Shown here: in pieces, positions 54,764-63,794 of the stretch
Numbering within the stretch: position 1 is the stretch's first letter
Layout of the letters: every line of letters starts with the position of its first letter
Assembly: GCA_965218875.1 (NCBI GenBank)
Contig: OZ244707.1
Location: 248,001-312,000, forward strand
DNA length: 64,000 nt
Origin: CBDCMJ01 sp965218875
Lineage (GTDB): Bacteria > Chloroflexota > Dehalococcoidia > Lucifugimonadales > UBA3495
Direction: 5' to 3'
Made by a program: the position numbers and the translations under genes
The notes under the pieces: generated by a model
What the model was told of the DNA's origin: nothing
The model's input: the letters and a program-made list of their open reading frames with translations, nothing else
Database searches by the model: none

Positions 54764-56569
54764 CTAGTCGTTACCTCCTCGGTCGCGCCCGACGGCAGCG
54801 TCCAGCAGCAACTCCTCCTGGGGCCGAAGCTGCCGGTCGTAGATGTCTCGATAAGTCCCGCCCCGGGCCATCATCGCCTCGTGGGCGCCTTGCTCCACCA
54901 CCTCTCCCTTGTCCAGCACCACGATGAGGTCGGCCTCCCTCACGGTGCTGAGCCGGTGGGCGATGACGAAGGTGGTGCGGCCCTCCATGACCCTGGTCAT
55001 GGCCTGGTGTATGAGGCGCTCCGTCTCCACATCCACGCTGGAGGTGGAGTCGTCCAAGACCAATATGGGCGGGTTGAGGAGAACGGTCCGGGCGATGGAC
55101 AGCCGTTGCCGCTGCCCGCCGGAAAGGGTAGTGCCCCGCTCGCCTACCTGGGTGTCGTAGCCGTAGGGCAGGCTAATTATGTGATCATGCAGTTGGGCCA
55201 CCTTGGCCGCCGCCACCACGTCGTCCAGGGAGGCATTGGTGTCCCCGTAGGCTATGTTGTCGCGTATGGTTCCGCCGAAGAGGAACACGTCCTGCTGGAC
55301 AATGCCCACGTTGCGGCGAAGAGATGACAGGGTGAACTCGCGTAGGTCCCGCCCGTCCAGGGTAATGCGCCCGGCGGTCACGTCGTAGAACCTGGGCAGC
55401 AGGTTTACCACCGTGGTCTTTCCGCTGCCCGGAGCCCCCAGGATAGCCGTAATCTGTCCGGGAGGAGCATCGATGTTCAGACGCCTGATGGCTGGGAGGC
55501 GGGAATCGTAGGCGAAGGAGATATTTTCAAATCTCACGTGGCCCCAGGCCCGGCCCATAACCTCGGCCCCCGCGCGCTCCTCCACCGGGGAGCGGGCGTC
55601 CAGAAGCTCGAAGAGCCTCTCCCCCGAAGAGATGGCCCGGGAAAAGCTGTTGATGATGAACGCCATCATCCTTATGGGGAAGGTCAGCTGGTTCAAATAC
55701 AGGATGAACATGGTCAGTTCGCCGGGAGTGAGGTTGCCTTGTATGACCCGGACTCCCCCCATCCATAGGATGAGGCCCAGAGCCATGGTGAAGTACATGG
55801 TCATCCAGGCGCTGTTGGTCCCCTGCAGCCGCTCCGACTTAAAGTACTCTTCCCGCAGGTCTTGGCTGACACTGGCGAATTTCTTCTTCTCGTACTCCTC
55901 GGCGGCGAAGGCCTTGACCACGTGAATGCCCACCAGGTTCTCTTGCAGCACGGTCCCGGTCCGCCCCATTACCTCCTGAACGTGGGTCCACATGGTCCGA
56001 AGCCGCCCCATGACCCTGGTGGTGCGAAACACCAGGAACGGCACGAAGGCCAAGCTGATGAGGGCCAACTTCCAGTCCAAGAAGACGAGAATGGAGGTTA
56101 TGGCTATTACCCTGACCACGACTTCCAGGGAGCGCACCAACCCCATGTTGACGAAACGCCGCACCGCTTCCACGTCGGCGGTGGCCTTGGACATCAGGTT
56201 GCCGGTGTGTTCGTTGTCGTGAAAGGCGAAGCTCAGGTGCTGGAGCTTGTCGTAAATCTGGTTGCGAAAGTCGTAAGAGACGAACTGCGACAGGGAGTCG
56301 ACGGTGTAGGTGCGGGCGAAGTCGAAGAAGCCCCGGGCCAGGCTGACTGAGAGAATGGCGGCAGCTAGCAGGGCCAGGGTGGTGCGGCTTACGTCCCTGC
56401 CGGAAACACCCCCCTCTGGGTCATAGGAAATCAGTTGGTCTATTGAGTAGCCGAAGAGGTAGGGGATGGCTAGGGATAATCCGACGGCGGCGAAGAAGCT
56501 TAGGTAGGCCAGCAGCAGGCGGGTGCGGTACCGCCAGGCCATGCGGGTAATTCGCAGTAGTATATGCAT
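54764..56569 (-). CDS. ABC exporter half-transporter, subunit 1 of a heterodimer
   Basis: 601 residues with six helices and an ATPase domain. Walker A GAPGSGKTT, signature TLSGGQRQRLSIART and Walker B ILVLDDSTSSVD, where Asp stands in place of the catalytic Glu as in the degenerate site of BmrC- and TM287-type subunits. First gene of the two-gene operon; the partner follows with no gap. Confidence 0.93.
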   Translation of the reverse strand: MHILLRITRMAWRYRTRLLLAYLSFFAAVGLSLAIPYLFGYSIDQLISYDPEGGVSGRDVSRTTLALLAAAILSVSLARGFFDFARTYTVDSLSQFVSYDFRNQIYDKLQHLSFAFHDNEHTGNLMSKATADVEAVRRFVNMGLVRSLEVVVRVIAITSILVFLDWKLALISLAFVPFLVFRTTRVMGRLRTMWTHVQEVMGRTGTVLQENLVGIHVVKAFAAEEYEKKKFASVSQDLREEYFKSERLQGTNSAWMTMYFTMALGLILWMGGVRVIQGNLTPGELTMFILYLNQLTFPIRMMAFIINSFSRAISSGERLFELLDARSPVEERAGAEVMGRAWGHVRFENISFAYDSRLPAIRRLNIDAPPGQITAILGAPGSGKTTVVNLLPRFYDVTAGRITLDGRDLREFTLSSLRRNVGIVQQDVFLFGGTIRDNIAYGDTNASLDDVVAAAKVAQLHDHIISLPYGYDTQVGERGTTLSGGQRQRLSIARTVLLNPPILVLDDSTSSVDVETERLIHQAMTRVMEGRTTFVIAHRLSTVREADLIVVLDKGEVVEQGAHEAMMARGGTYRDIYDRQLRPQEELLLDAAVGRDRGGND

Positions 56570-56887
56570 TCAGGCGTTTGTGCTCAGGTCTCCCACCACG
56601 GCGCCATGACCGTCGCCGGCCGCATCTGAGGCTGCTACCGTTACTGTCCCGTTGCTGCCGGGGTCAATGCGAGGAACACCGAGGCCCTGTGACCTGGCTA
56701 CCCTTGGCCGTCTGTTCAGAGGGTCAGAGAGTAGCCAGGGTGTCTGGCAGAGAACAGGTTGAGGGAATGTTAAAGACCAATCGTCCCCATGATAAACCCA
56801 TATGGCCCCCAATACAAGCGCCGCATCCACAGCGTAAGTGTTCAGTGTCAGGAGAATCGTATTTTGATTTTCCTAACATGGGTGTGG

Positions 56888-56906
56888 TTAAAGCGCGATT
56901 GCCCTG
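56888..56906. repeat. Solitary MITE-end-like sequence
   Basis: TTAAAGCGCGATTGCCCTG matches the right end of the MITE-like elements at 10 and 20 kb in 17 of 19 positions. No left end is found within several hundred bases on either side. May be a remnant. Confidence 0.5.
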
Positions 56907-56935
56907 GCGCCGGCTGGCTGGGCGCGGCGGTGTGG

Positions 56936-57033
56936 GGGTTGGATTCGTCTTTTGCTGGAACAAACAAGGAGCAAATCGGTCACCGGGTTGGATTCGTTTT
57001 TCGTTGGAACGAATAGGGAACGAATCGGCCATA
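56936..57033. repeat. 49-bp tandem repeat, two copies
   Basis: Copies at 56936-56984 and 56985-57033 begin GGGTTGGATTCGT and end AATCGG.CA; they differ at about ten positions. The second contains the perfect palindrome TTCGTTGGAACGAA. No coding frame uses it. The region 56570-57979 as a whole has no gene I can support. Confidence 0.75.
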
Positions 57034-57212
57034 GGGCTGAAATCCTACAGTCAGCTTTGAGGATGGCCGCCGGCGCATGGGCAATGCAGTGTCAGTTAGT
57101 TTACCGGCTTTCGGGTGGGTCAGGCGTTAATAGCTGCCGACTAATAGTAGTGTAGGGAGTGGCCACTGGAGCAGGCAAGGGGGAAGTGTCGAGAGCTATT
57201 AGGGGTCAGTGG

Positions 57213-57268
57213 TTAGTGGCCGGGGGCGCCTTGTCTGGGGTTAGTGGCCGGGGGCGCCTTGTCTGAAG
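57213..57268. repeat. 28-bp tandem duplication
   Basis: TTAGTGGCCGGGGGCGCC.. occurs at 57213 and again at 57241 with the first 25 bases identical. A perfect palindrome CCCCGTACCGGGTACGGGG follows at 57298-57316. Confidence 0.7.
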
Positions 57269-57355
57269 TGTGGTTGGGGGGATTAGGGCGGCCCCGGCCC
57301 CGTACCGGGTACGGGGTCTGCTCTTCGCCGGGACGACGAGAATGGAGGCACCCCT

Positions 57356-57755
57356 GTCGTTCCGCTGGAGCGCCCCCTTGTCATTCCGCTGGAGCGCAGC
57401 GACGAGGAATCCCAACTGCTGCGCCGGAGTCGGGTCCAGGCCAGGCGGCCGGGCTTGCGGCTGTTAGTGGGCGGGGGGAAGACACCGTGGGGGGCGCCTA
57501 TCCCGAATAGAGGCTTGCGGCTGCTGGTGCACCGGGGTAAGGCGCCGGAGCGGTCGTTGCTCATGCAACGAGCCTGGCGCAGAGAGCCTTAGATTCTTCG
57601 ACAGACTCAGAATGACAGGGGGTGGGGGTTCAGAATGACAGGGTGTGAGGCCCTGAATACAGTAACATCCGCACGTAATTCCACCGGAGGGGCCCCTCGT
57701 CATTCCGCTGGAGAGCCCTCCTGTCATTCCGCTGGAGCGCAGCGACGAGGAATCT
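57356..57755. repeat. Cluster of GTCATTCCG-type repeats
   Basis: Two compound copies, 57356-57412 and 57699-57755, each contain the GT.(A/G)TTCCGCTGGAG unit twice and then GCAGCGACGAGGAATC. The sequence after each (GCGCCGG..GGCGGCCGGGCTTGCGGCTG) is also shared, so a block of roughly 130 bases is duplicated. An inverted, diverged copy (TTAGATTCTTCGACAGACTCAGAATGACAGG) lies at about 57590-57620. Confidence 0.75.
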
Positions 57756-57979
57756 CAACCGCAGCGCCGGGCCTGGTCCGGGCCCGGCGGCCGGGCTTGC
57801 GGCTGCTGGTGAGCGGGGTAAGGCGCCGGGGCCGATGGCCATCCGGAGACGAGAGGCCGGGCAGTCCCCAGGAATGCGGTCCCGGCATTTAGAGCCGGGC
57901 TTCGGCCGGCGACGCCCATGGGACGCGGAGGACGGACCGCACCAAAGCCATGCAGGTGAGAGAGGCGGCGCTCCCGCGC

Positions 57980-59668
57980 CTACATCCGGTCCGGGGCGTT
58001 CATGCCCATGAGAGTGAGGGTGCGGTGAAAGACGATCTGCGCCGACTCCACCAACTTCAGACGGGCCAGGGTAAGGTGCCTATCGTCGGGATAGGACGAG
58101 ATCACCCGGCAGTGTTCGTAGAACCCGTGAAATCCCGTGGCCAGCTCCGTGGCGTAGTGGGCCAGGTGGTGAGGCTCCAGGGTCCTGGCCACGTGGGCCA
58201 CCAGCTCCGGCAGCCGCAGCATCAGGCGGATAAGGCCCACCTCGGCCGGATGGTTGAGAAGGGTAACGTCCCCGGCCGACCAGTCGATGTCCTGGCTGCG
58301 GGCCAGGTCCAGGATTCCCTTGTTGCGGGCGTGGGCGTACTGCACGTAGTACACCGGGTTTTCGGTAGACTCCTGCTTGGCCAGGTCCAGATCGAACTCC
58401 ATTTGGGTAGCGGGCGTACGGGCCAGGAAGAAGTACCGGCAGGCGTCGAGGCCCACCTCGTCGGCCAACTCCCGGAGAGTGACAAACTCCCCCGTCCGCT
58501 TGGAGGCCCGCACCAGTTCCCGGCCTCGCTTGAGGGTCACCATCTGAGCGATCAACACCGTCAGCCGCTGGGCGTCTATGCCCAGCGCCTCCACGGCCAG
58601 CTTCATCCGGGGCACGTGCCCCTGGTGGTCCGCGCCCCAGATGTCTATTACCCCGTCAAACCCGCGCTTCACGAACTTGTTGTAGTGATAGGCGATGTCA
58701 GAGGCGAAGTAGGTTGGCTCGCCAGTGGAGCGCACCACTACGTTGTCCCTGTCGTCGCCCAGCTTGCTGGAGTTGAACCACAGCGCGCCTTCCCGCTCCG
58801 ACAGGTAGTTGTTGTCCCGCAACGACCGGAGGGCTTCATCGTACTCGCCCTCCCGGTACAGGGAGCCCTCGCTGAACCAACTGTCGAAGCTGACGCCAAT
58901 TTGCTCCAGGTCCTCCCGGATGAGCTCTATCATCTTGGCCCGCCCCAGGTCACCGATTTCCTTCAGGGCCTGGGCTTCATCCGCACCGACATAGCGCGGC
59001 CCTTGCTCATCCAGGATTTCTCGGGCGAGGTCCGCTACGTAGTCCCCCAAGTAGCCCTGGGCGGGCAGTTCCGCCTCATGGCCCGCCGCCTGCAGGTAGC
59101 GGGCGTACACCGAGCGGTAAAACGCGTCCATCTGGCTGCCGGAGTCGTTGACGTAGTACTCCCGGGTCACCTGGTAACCGGCGGCTTCCAGTGCGTTGGC
59201 CAGAGTGCTGCCTAAGACTGCCCCGCGGGTGTGTCCCACGTGGACCGGACCGGTGGGATTGACGCTGACGAACTCCACCATCAGCTTGCGCCCGGCTCCC
59301 AAGGCCGCATCCCCGAAGGCGGCTCCCGCCTGCCTCACCACCTCCACCTGTTGCTGGAGCCAGCTATCCCTCAAGTAAAAGTTGATGAAACCGGGGCGCG
59401 CCGCCGTCACCCGTTCCACCTGCTCGCCCGGAACTATCCGGCGGACCAACTCCTGGGCCAACTCCAACGGATCGATGCGGGTGGCGCGGGCCAGTCGCAG
59501 GGGAAGATTGGTGGCAAAGTCGCCGTTCTCGGCTTTACCCGGTCGCTCGACCATAACGTCGGGCATGGTCTCCAACCGGAGCAAGCCCTCGTCGCGGGCC
59601 TGCTCCAAGGCCCGGGTGACGGCGTCCGAGATCGCGTCCACTACCAGAGGGGTGGCCATGGGAAGCAT
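57980..59668 (-). CDS. argS: Arginyl-tRNA synthetase
   Basis: 562 residues, full length. The N-terminal Add-1 domain (KAENGDFATNLPLRLAR) precedes the HIGH motif NPTGPVHVGHTRGAVLG, the catalytic domain, a KMSKS-equivalent region reading RASKRTGEFVTLRE, and the anticodon-binding helical domain, ending NAPDRM as in most ArgS proteins. It charges tRNA-Arg. Two starts are possible, ATG 59668 or ATG 59659 (MATPLVV). Single gene; the exporter operon lies 1.4 kb downstream across the repeat region. Confidence 0.97.
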   Translation of the reverse strand: MLPMATPLVVDAISDAVTRALEQARDEGLLRLETMPDVMVERPGKAENGDFATNLPLRLARATRIDPLELAQELVRRIVPGEQVERVTAARPGFINFYLRDSWLQQQVEVVRQAGAAFGDAALGAGRKLMVEFVSVNPTGPVHVGHTRGAVLGSTLANALEAAGYQVTREYYVNDSGSQMDAFYRSVYARYLQAAGHEAELPAQGYLGDYVADLAREILDEQGPRYVGADEAQALKEIGDLGRAKMIELIREDLEQIGVSFDSWFSEGSLYREGEYDEALRSLRDNNYLSEREGALWFNSSKLGDDRDNVVVRSTGEPTYFASDIAYHYNKFVKRGFDGVIDIWGADHQGHVPRMKLAVEALGIDAQRLTVLIAQMVTLKRGRELVRASKRTGEFVTLRELADEVGLDACRYFFLARTPATQMEFDLDLAKQESTENPVYYVQYAHARNKGILDLARSQDIDWSAGDVTLLNHPAEVGLIRLMLRLPELVAHVARTLEPHHLAHYATELATGFHGFYEHCRVISSYPDDRHLTLARLKLVESAQIVFHRTLTLMGMNAPDRM

Positions 59669-59744
59669 GTCTCCCTTCGGGCCGGGCTAGGAGTAAATAT
59701 CCCTTGAGCCGGCAGCAAAGCTGGAGGACCAGCGTGGGATTATG

Positions 59745-61277
59745 CTACCACAATCGGGTTGGTGATTGCTGAATTGTCGTTGCGCTGGGGTCGATCTCCA
59801 GAGTTATTGACAGGTCGTCTCGCGTAGCTTCGACCTTGACTCCGAAAGTCGCCAGCGCCGCCCTCTTGCCCTCTACGTCCAGGTTGTCGATCCCCTCCTC
59901 CAACCGCCTGCAGTGCTCCGCGATTCGCTCCTCAGCATCCAGGGCATCGTCCTTCCTTTTCTGCTGGTCTTCCAGAGCCCCGAGTTCCCTTTCCTTCTCG
60001 TCGCAAAGCAGCTTCACCGGGGCGATCTGGCTCTCCAAGATCTCCTGGTCAATAACGTCCTTCTGGCGCTGCCCGAGGAGACGGCGTTGCTGGCTCTTCA
60101 GGTCTGCTATGTCACCGCGGAGCTTGGTCAGCCTACCAGCCAGGTTTCCCTCGCCCGTTTGGGCATAGCGTTGTACCTGCCGGCTGAGTATCTCAGGGTG
60201 TCGGATGGCCCTTGAGACGATCTTCCACACCGTTCCTTCCAGCCGATCCCCCCTTATGTACCTTACATCGCAGGTGACTGGCCTTTCCGGCGTGTGGTTG
60301 GTGCTTGTGCAGCGGTAGTACCGGTACCCGCGCGCCATCATGCTTCCCACCAGTGCGCTCCCGCACTTTCCGCATTTGGCGAAGCCTGACAACAAATAAC
60401 GGGGGCCCTGTCTTGTCCGCCTTCCCGGTCTGGTGGCCAGGCGCCGCTGCACCGCCTCGAAGAACCCTGGAGAGATAAGTTGCGGGGTGAAGCCCTCGAC
60501 CAGAATCGTTTCCGAGTCGGGTCTCCTGGTGATTTCCCTCTTGCGACCCTCCACCTTATGGCGGCGGAATCTGCCATAGTATTGGACCCCTGTGTAGGCC
60601 TGGTTCCGTAGGACCCGTGCAACGGCGGACATACTCCACAACTTCCCGGTTTTGCTGGGGATCCTTTTCTCGTTCAACATGCAGGCGATTCGATACATGC
60701 TGATGCCTTCAAAGGCCCACTGGAACATCATCCGGACCACTTCGGCTTCCGTTTCGTTGATAGTCCTTTGTTGCAGAGCGGTGTCGTAGTCGTAACCGTA
60801 CAGGCCTACCCCACCGCTAGAGGGCATGCGACCATCCCTGGCAACCCGTTCCTTGCCACGCATCGAGCGTTCTATTAACTGAAGCCGCTCCTTCTTCGCC
60901 GCGTATCCCAGGATGTGCGTAACGATGTCACCCTCTTCAGATTCGACCGCTGGACCCTTGACGAATTTCAGGGGGACGCCTGCATTCTCGCACATGCGTT
61001 TGATGATGAGCAGATCCACCGGTTCCCGGGAAAGGCGGTCGTGGTCATAAACAATCACAACGTCCACCTCCCGGTTGCGTACGACTTGGAGCATCAGGTT
61101 TAAGACCGGTCGATCCATGTGTGCGCCCGACTCCATCTCGCGCCAGATGTATGCGGGGTCGACTTCGTAGCCTAGTTCGATTGCCTTCACCAGGGCTTGC
61201 TCCTCTTGGGTTTCCAGGGAAGTTCCTTCCTCCCCCTGGCTGACCGTGCTGGTCCTTACATAAATTCCCGCAATCAT
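59745..61277 (-). CDS. Large serine recombinase
   Basis: 510 residues from ATG 61277, preferred over an upstream in-frame ATG because GGAGGA lies just before it and the domain begins at once (MIAGIYVRTSTVSQ). The catalytic domain has the Ser-bearing YVRTSTVSQ and DHDRLSREPVDLL. The Recombinase domain follows (GLYGYDYD, IACMLNEKRIPSKTGKLWS, VARVLRNQAYTG), then a zinc ribbon (CGKCGSALVG ... YYRCTS ... CDVRYI) and a long coiled coil (about 395-475). Such enzymes integrate and excise phages and conjugative elements. Its attachment sites are not identified; the adjacent toxin-antitoxin-like genes may be cargo. Confidence 0.93.
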   Translation of the reverse strand: MIAGIYVRTSTVSQGEEGTSLETQEEQALVKAIELGYEVDPAYIWREMESGAHMDRPVLNLMLQVVRNREVDVVIVYDHDRLSREPVDLLIIKRMCENAGVPLKFVKGPAVESEEGDIVTHILGYAAKKERLQLIERSMRGKERVARDGRMPSSGGVGLYGYDYDTALQQRTINETEAEVVRMMFQWAFEGISMYRIACMLNEKRIPSKTGKLWSMSAVARVLRNQAYTGVQYYGRFRRHKVEGRKREITRRPDSETILVEGFTPQLISPGFFEAVQRRLATRPGRRTRQGPRYLLSGFAKCGKCGSALVGSMMARGYRYYRCTSTNHTPERPVTCDVRYIRGDRLEGTVWKIVSRAIRHPEILSRQVQRYAQTGEGNLAGRLTKLRGDIADLKSQQRRLLGQRQKDVIDQEILESQIAPVKLLCDEKERELGALEDQQKRKDDALDAEERIAEHCRRLEEGIDNLDVEGKRAALATFGVKVEATRDDLSITLEIDPSATTIQQSPTRLW

Positions 61278-61315
61278 GGCTCCTCCACAGTCTCTAGAAT
61301 TATTGGGAATGTACA

Positions 61316-61355
61316 AGAGAAAAGCGCGGGTGCCTCCTCAGTCCCCGGCACCCGC
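61316..61355 (-). terminator. Rho-independent terminator upstream of the recombinase gene
   Basis: GCGGGTGCC (61326-61334) pairs with GGCACCCGC (61347-61355) around a 12-base loop. On the minus strand the stem is followed by GCTTTTCTCTT. It ends the transcript of 61369-61863 just before the recombinase gene, so the recombinase needs its own promoter. Confidence 0.85.
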
Positions 61356-61368
61356 GACAGGTCAAGGG

Positions 61369-61863
61369 TCACCGGAATGTTTTCGCGGCTGAGGAAACTG
61401 CCGTCGGGGCGACGCCCGCCGGTCCTGGCGGAGTCCGGGGCACGGGAGTCCCTCCCATTCCGGGGCCGGTACCATCGTCCATGGGCTGGGACTGCGCCCA
61501 CCGGCCGGAGAGCATATCGTAGATCCACCGGGCCAGGCGTCCGTCGTCGTGCTCTCTGGCCACGACGATGAGCCTCTCTCTGGGGAACACGACTCCCGGG
61601 GTCCACCCGCTGTCATAATGAATGACTCCTGGGACCGTTGGGGTACAGCTCGCGGATCGTAGGGTCTCCTGCCCGCAGGGGTTGCAAGGGGAGTGGCCCG
61701 AATCGGTGTCCGTCGTCGATTGCGCCTCGGTGCTCTCTCCGTTAGTATGAAGATATGCCATCTGGGGTCGAGTCTCCGGTTGGCTTGAGGTCGCGGTTGG
61801 CGCTTCAATCCGCCGCGGCCTTTCCCTTTCGTTCGCTTCCTCGGGGCTGGCTCGTGTGTCCAT
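61369..61863 (-). CDS. Hypothetical protein next to recombinase
   Basis: 164 residues. I do not recognise it. The start is well supported by a strong ribosome site (AGGAGGTGACTC then ATG) that overlaps the stop of the preceding frame, and a terminator follows the stop. The first 80 residues are rich in Thr, Ser, Glu, Pro and look disordered. A short ordered part reads RLIVVAREHDDGRLARWIYDMLSGRWA. The tail is Pro/Gly-rich. Codon use is less GC3-biased than the core genes, in keeping with mobile DNA. Confidence 0.6.
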   Translation of the reverse strand: MDTRASPEEANERERPRRIEAPTATSSQPETRPQMAYLHTNGESTEAQSTTDTDSGHSPCNPCGQETLRSASCTPTVPGVIHYDSGWTPGVVFPRERLIVVAREHDDGRLARWIYDMLSGRWAQSQPMDDGTGPGMGGTPVPRTPPGPAGVAPTAVSSAAKTFR

Positions 61864-61866
61864 GAG

Positions 61867-62532
61867 TCACCTCCTATCTGAAGAATATTGTCCTTGGGTC
61901 CTCCTCGAGCAGGCCAGTTCTTCTGGTCGATTGGCCTGCTCCTCGCCCGCACGTGAATAACCGCCTTGCGACAATGGGAGGAGTCGTAGGGGGTCTTTCT
62001 TTTCTGCGCTGTTCCCGAAGGCAAGCGCTTTGAGCATGGTAGAGGCGCCAGGGCCGCATTGCGGAATACTCCGGGTGGCCCATGCGCCGGTAAGGGTGGA
62101 GCCTGACAAATCTTTCCAGCGCCGGTCCTCGAAGGCCAATTCGAGGCTTGGCGTGACCGTGGCGGCTAACTCGGATTCAATGTGTGGAGTGGCACCCCTC
62201 TCGTCCGTTTCATCGCTGGGAGGAACCAAAGAGTCCTGCGTTACACTATGGGGAGTTCCCGGGGTCCAAGCTTGCAATCTTTTTTCGACCCGGTCATCGA
62301 CCTCCGGTTCAAATCCCGCCTCCTGCAACCCGGCTCCCAGCCCTCGAAATTGCTCTCGATTCAAGACGGCTACCGCTGGACCCAGGTCCATCGTGCCCAA
62401 GTGGGGCTCCAACCCGACCTGCAGGTTCCCCCGCTGAATGGGGAGACAGGGGACCAGCCTGCCGACGCCAACAGTCTCACGGAGCAGATCGCCCGACTTG
62501 GTTGCCATGTAGGGGGTATGTCCGGCGGACAA
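61867..62532 (-). pseudogene. AbiEii-like nucleotidyltransferase toxin, frameshifted
   Basis: The frame resembles AbiEii-type toxins in its middle and late part: AVAVLNREQFRGLGAGLQEAGFEPEVDD, LELAFEDRRWKDLSGSTLTGA, and KALAFGNSAEKKD, where the family reads KALA..(N/R).ENKDAYDL. After KKD the family pattern (PYD..) continues in another frame, across a run of five C at about 61998-62002, so one base seems lost. The N-terminal nucleotidyltransferase motif (GGxxL...S.D.D) is not visible, so that part is also missing or badly diverged. It follows the AbiEi-like gene by about 40 bases, the usual antitoxin-toxin order. Assignment from memory of the family. Confidence 0.55.
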
Positions 62533-62573
62533 AGACCGGTTGCTCCATACCGTACCCTTCTCCGGTCTATGGC

Positions 62574-63638
62574 TTAGTTATCATTATTACCTCGCCACTC
62601 CAGCCGCCTCCGGAGTTCCGTGGCTGCTTCTGTTGCTCCTTCGGGATGGTCCTTCAGGTCGACATAGGCCTGCACCGGATGGACGCAGCGTATATCGTCG
62701 ACAAGCTCCGCTCCGTGGAAGACGCCCTGGTCGTTGGGCACCACCAGCCAAGTGTTGGCTCCTGTTACCTCCTCTCGGAAGCCCAGGGCCCTCTTCAGCC
62801 CCGGCGATGGGAGACTCGAAATGTACACGGTGGCGAGGTGGAACGGGGCGTAACGTGTCCACAGCCATGTGGCAGGGAGGGCAGTGGCTGCGTAGGGCTC
62901 CTCTGTCTTAGACAAGGCTTCGGCGAGGGAGTGGATCAAAGTATCGCCCCCACCAGCTGAAATATGGCCGCGAATTATATGATGCCGGTCAAACCGGTAA
63001 TCCTCCCGCCAGGCGTCGAGCAATGCGTCGGCGTCGACGACACTGATACCGTCTTCTCCTCGTTCAACGAGGCCAGTCTCCAAAAGTTTAGCCACTATGC
63101 GGCTGGTGTGACCCTCATTCAGACTTGTGCCGGATGCTAGATCGCGCTGCCTTACCGCCTTGGAGGGGTCCATGAGGAGATGTCGTGCTATCCGAGAACC
63201 CCTTGGTCCAAATGCGCTCTCCGGCCGCCCAGGTCGACGGAAGCGGTTGGGATTGCCACGGTTTTGATAGAAGAAACCGGGAAAGACGATTCTGGCATTT
63301 CCCGATAGATCCAGCCAGGGTAGTCCGGCTTGCGCGCAGGCCTCCTGCCCTTCTGTAGTCATGTAGGGGACTGCCAAGAGTGGAATCATCTCAAGGGGCA
63401 ACTTGCTCTGGATCATCTCCAATTGGTGAATGGCAGCTGCGACATGGCTCAGGGAGCCTGACCTCTTCCATTCTAGGGCGAAGGAATGGCCCCCAATAGT
63501 GACAACGGTGGCCCGGTCACGACCGTCATTAATGGGAACTTCATGCCTGGCATCCTCAGTTAACTCGGGAATATCAAAGATTTCCGCGAGGCGCTCCAAG
63601 GCCAGCATGGAAGCTATAGGTTCACGGGGGATTCGCAT
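62574..63638 (-). CDS. AbiEi-like antitoxin of a type IV toxin-antitoxin pair (putative)
   Basis: 354 residues from ATG 63638. The first 150 residues look like a nuclease-fold-like or adaptor domain (TVVTIGGHSFALEWKRSG, LPWLDLSGNARIVFPG). A winged-helix segment follows at about 155-205 (SRIARHLLMDPSKAVRQRDLASGTSLNEGHTSRIVAKLLETGLVER), and then a C-terminal region ending CVHPVQAYVDLKDHPEGATEAATELRRRLEW. This layout matches proteins annotated as AbiEi-family antitoxins, which repress their operon and neutralise an AbiEii nucleotidyltransferase. The order with the following AbiEii-like remnant agrees. A plain DNA-binding regulator is the alternative. Confidence 0.6.
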   Translation of the reverse strand: MRIPREPIASMLALERLAEIFDIPELTEDARHEVPINDGRDRATVVTIGGHSFALEWKRSGSLSHVAAAIHQLEMIQSKLPLEMIPLLAVPYMTTEGQEACAQAGLPWLDLSGNARIVFPGFFYQNRGNPNRFRRPGRPESAFGPRGSRIARHLLMDPSKAVRQRDLASGTSLNEGHTSRIVAKLLETGLVERGEDGISVVDADALLDAWREDYRFDRHHIIRGHISAGGGDTLIHSLAEALSKTEEPYAATALPATWLWTRYAPFHLATVYISSLPSPGLKRALGFREEVTGANTWLVVPNDQGVFHGAELVDDIRCVHPVQAYVDLKDHPEGATEAATELRRRLEWRGNNDN

Positions 63639-63794
63639 GGTGTAAGTCTATCATAAGATGCGCACTTACGCAAGTAATGATATTAAAGGAAGTACGGTGG
63701 AATAATCGTTGCTTCTGACTCATTCACCGTGGGCTGTGCCAACCTCTGCGTGCTCCCGGGTTTCCTAGAGTGGCCCAACATCCCGCCGCCCTTG

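Noticed and set aside
56570..57979. tRNA or other structural RNA in the gene-free stretch
   Set aside because: I looked for cloverleaf arms and CCA-like ends and found none; the visible structure is explained by repeats.
62574..63638. Restriction-type nuclease
   Set aside because: A beta-strand pattern with E-x-K (ALEWKRSG) caught the eye, but no other catalytic residues or partner methylase are seen and the winged helix plus gene order fit an AbiEi-like protein better.
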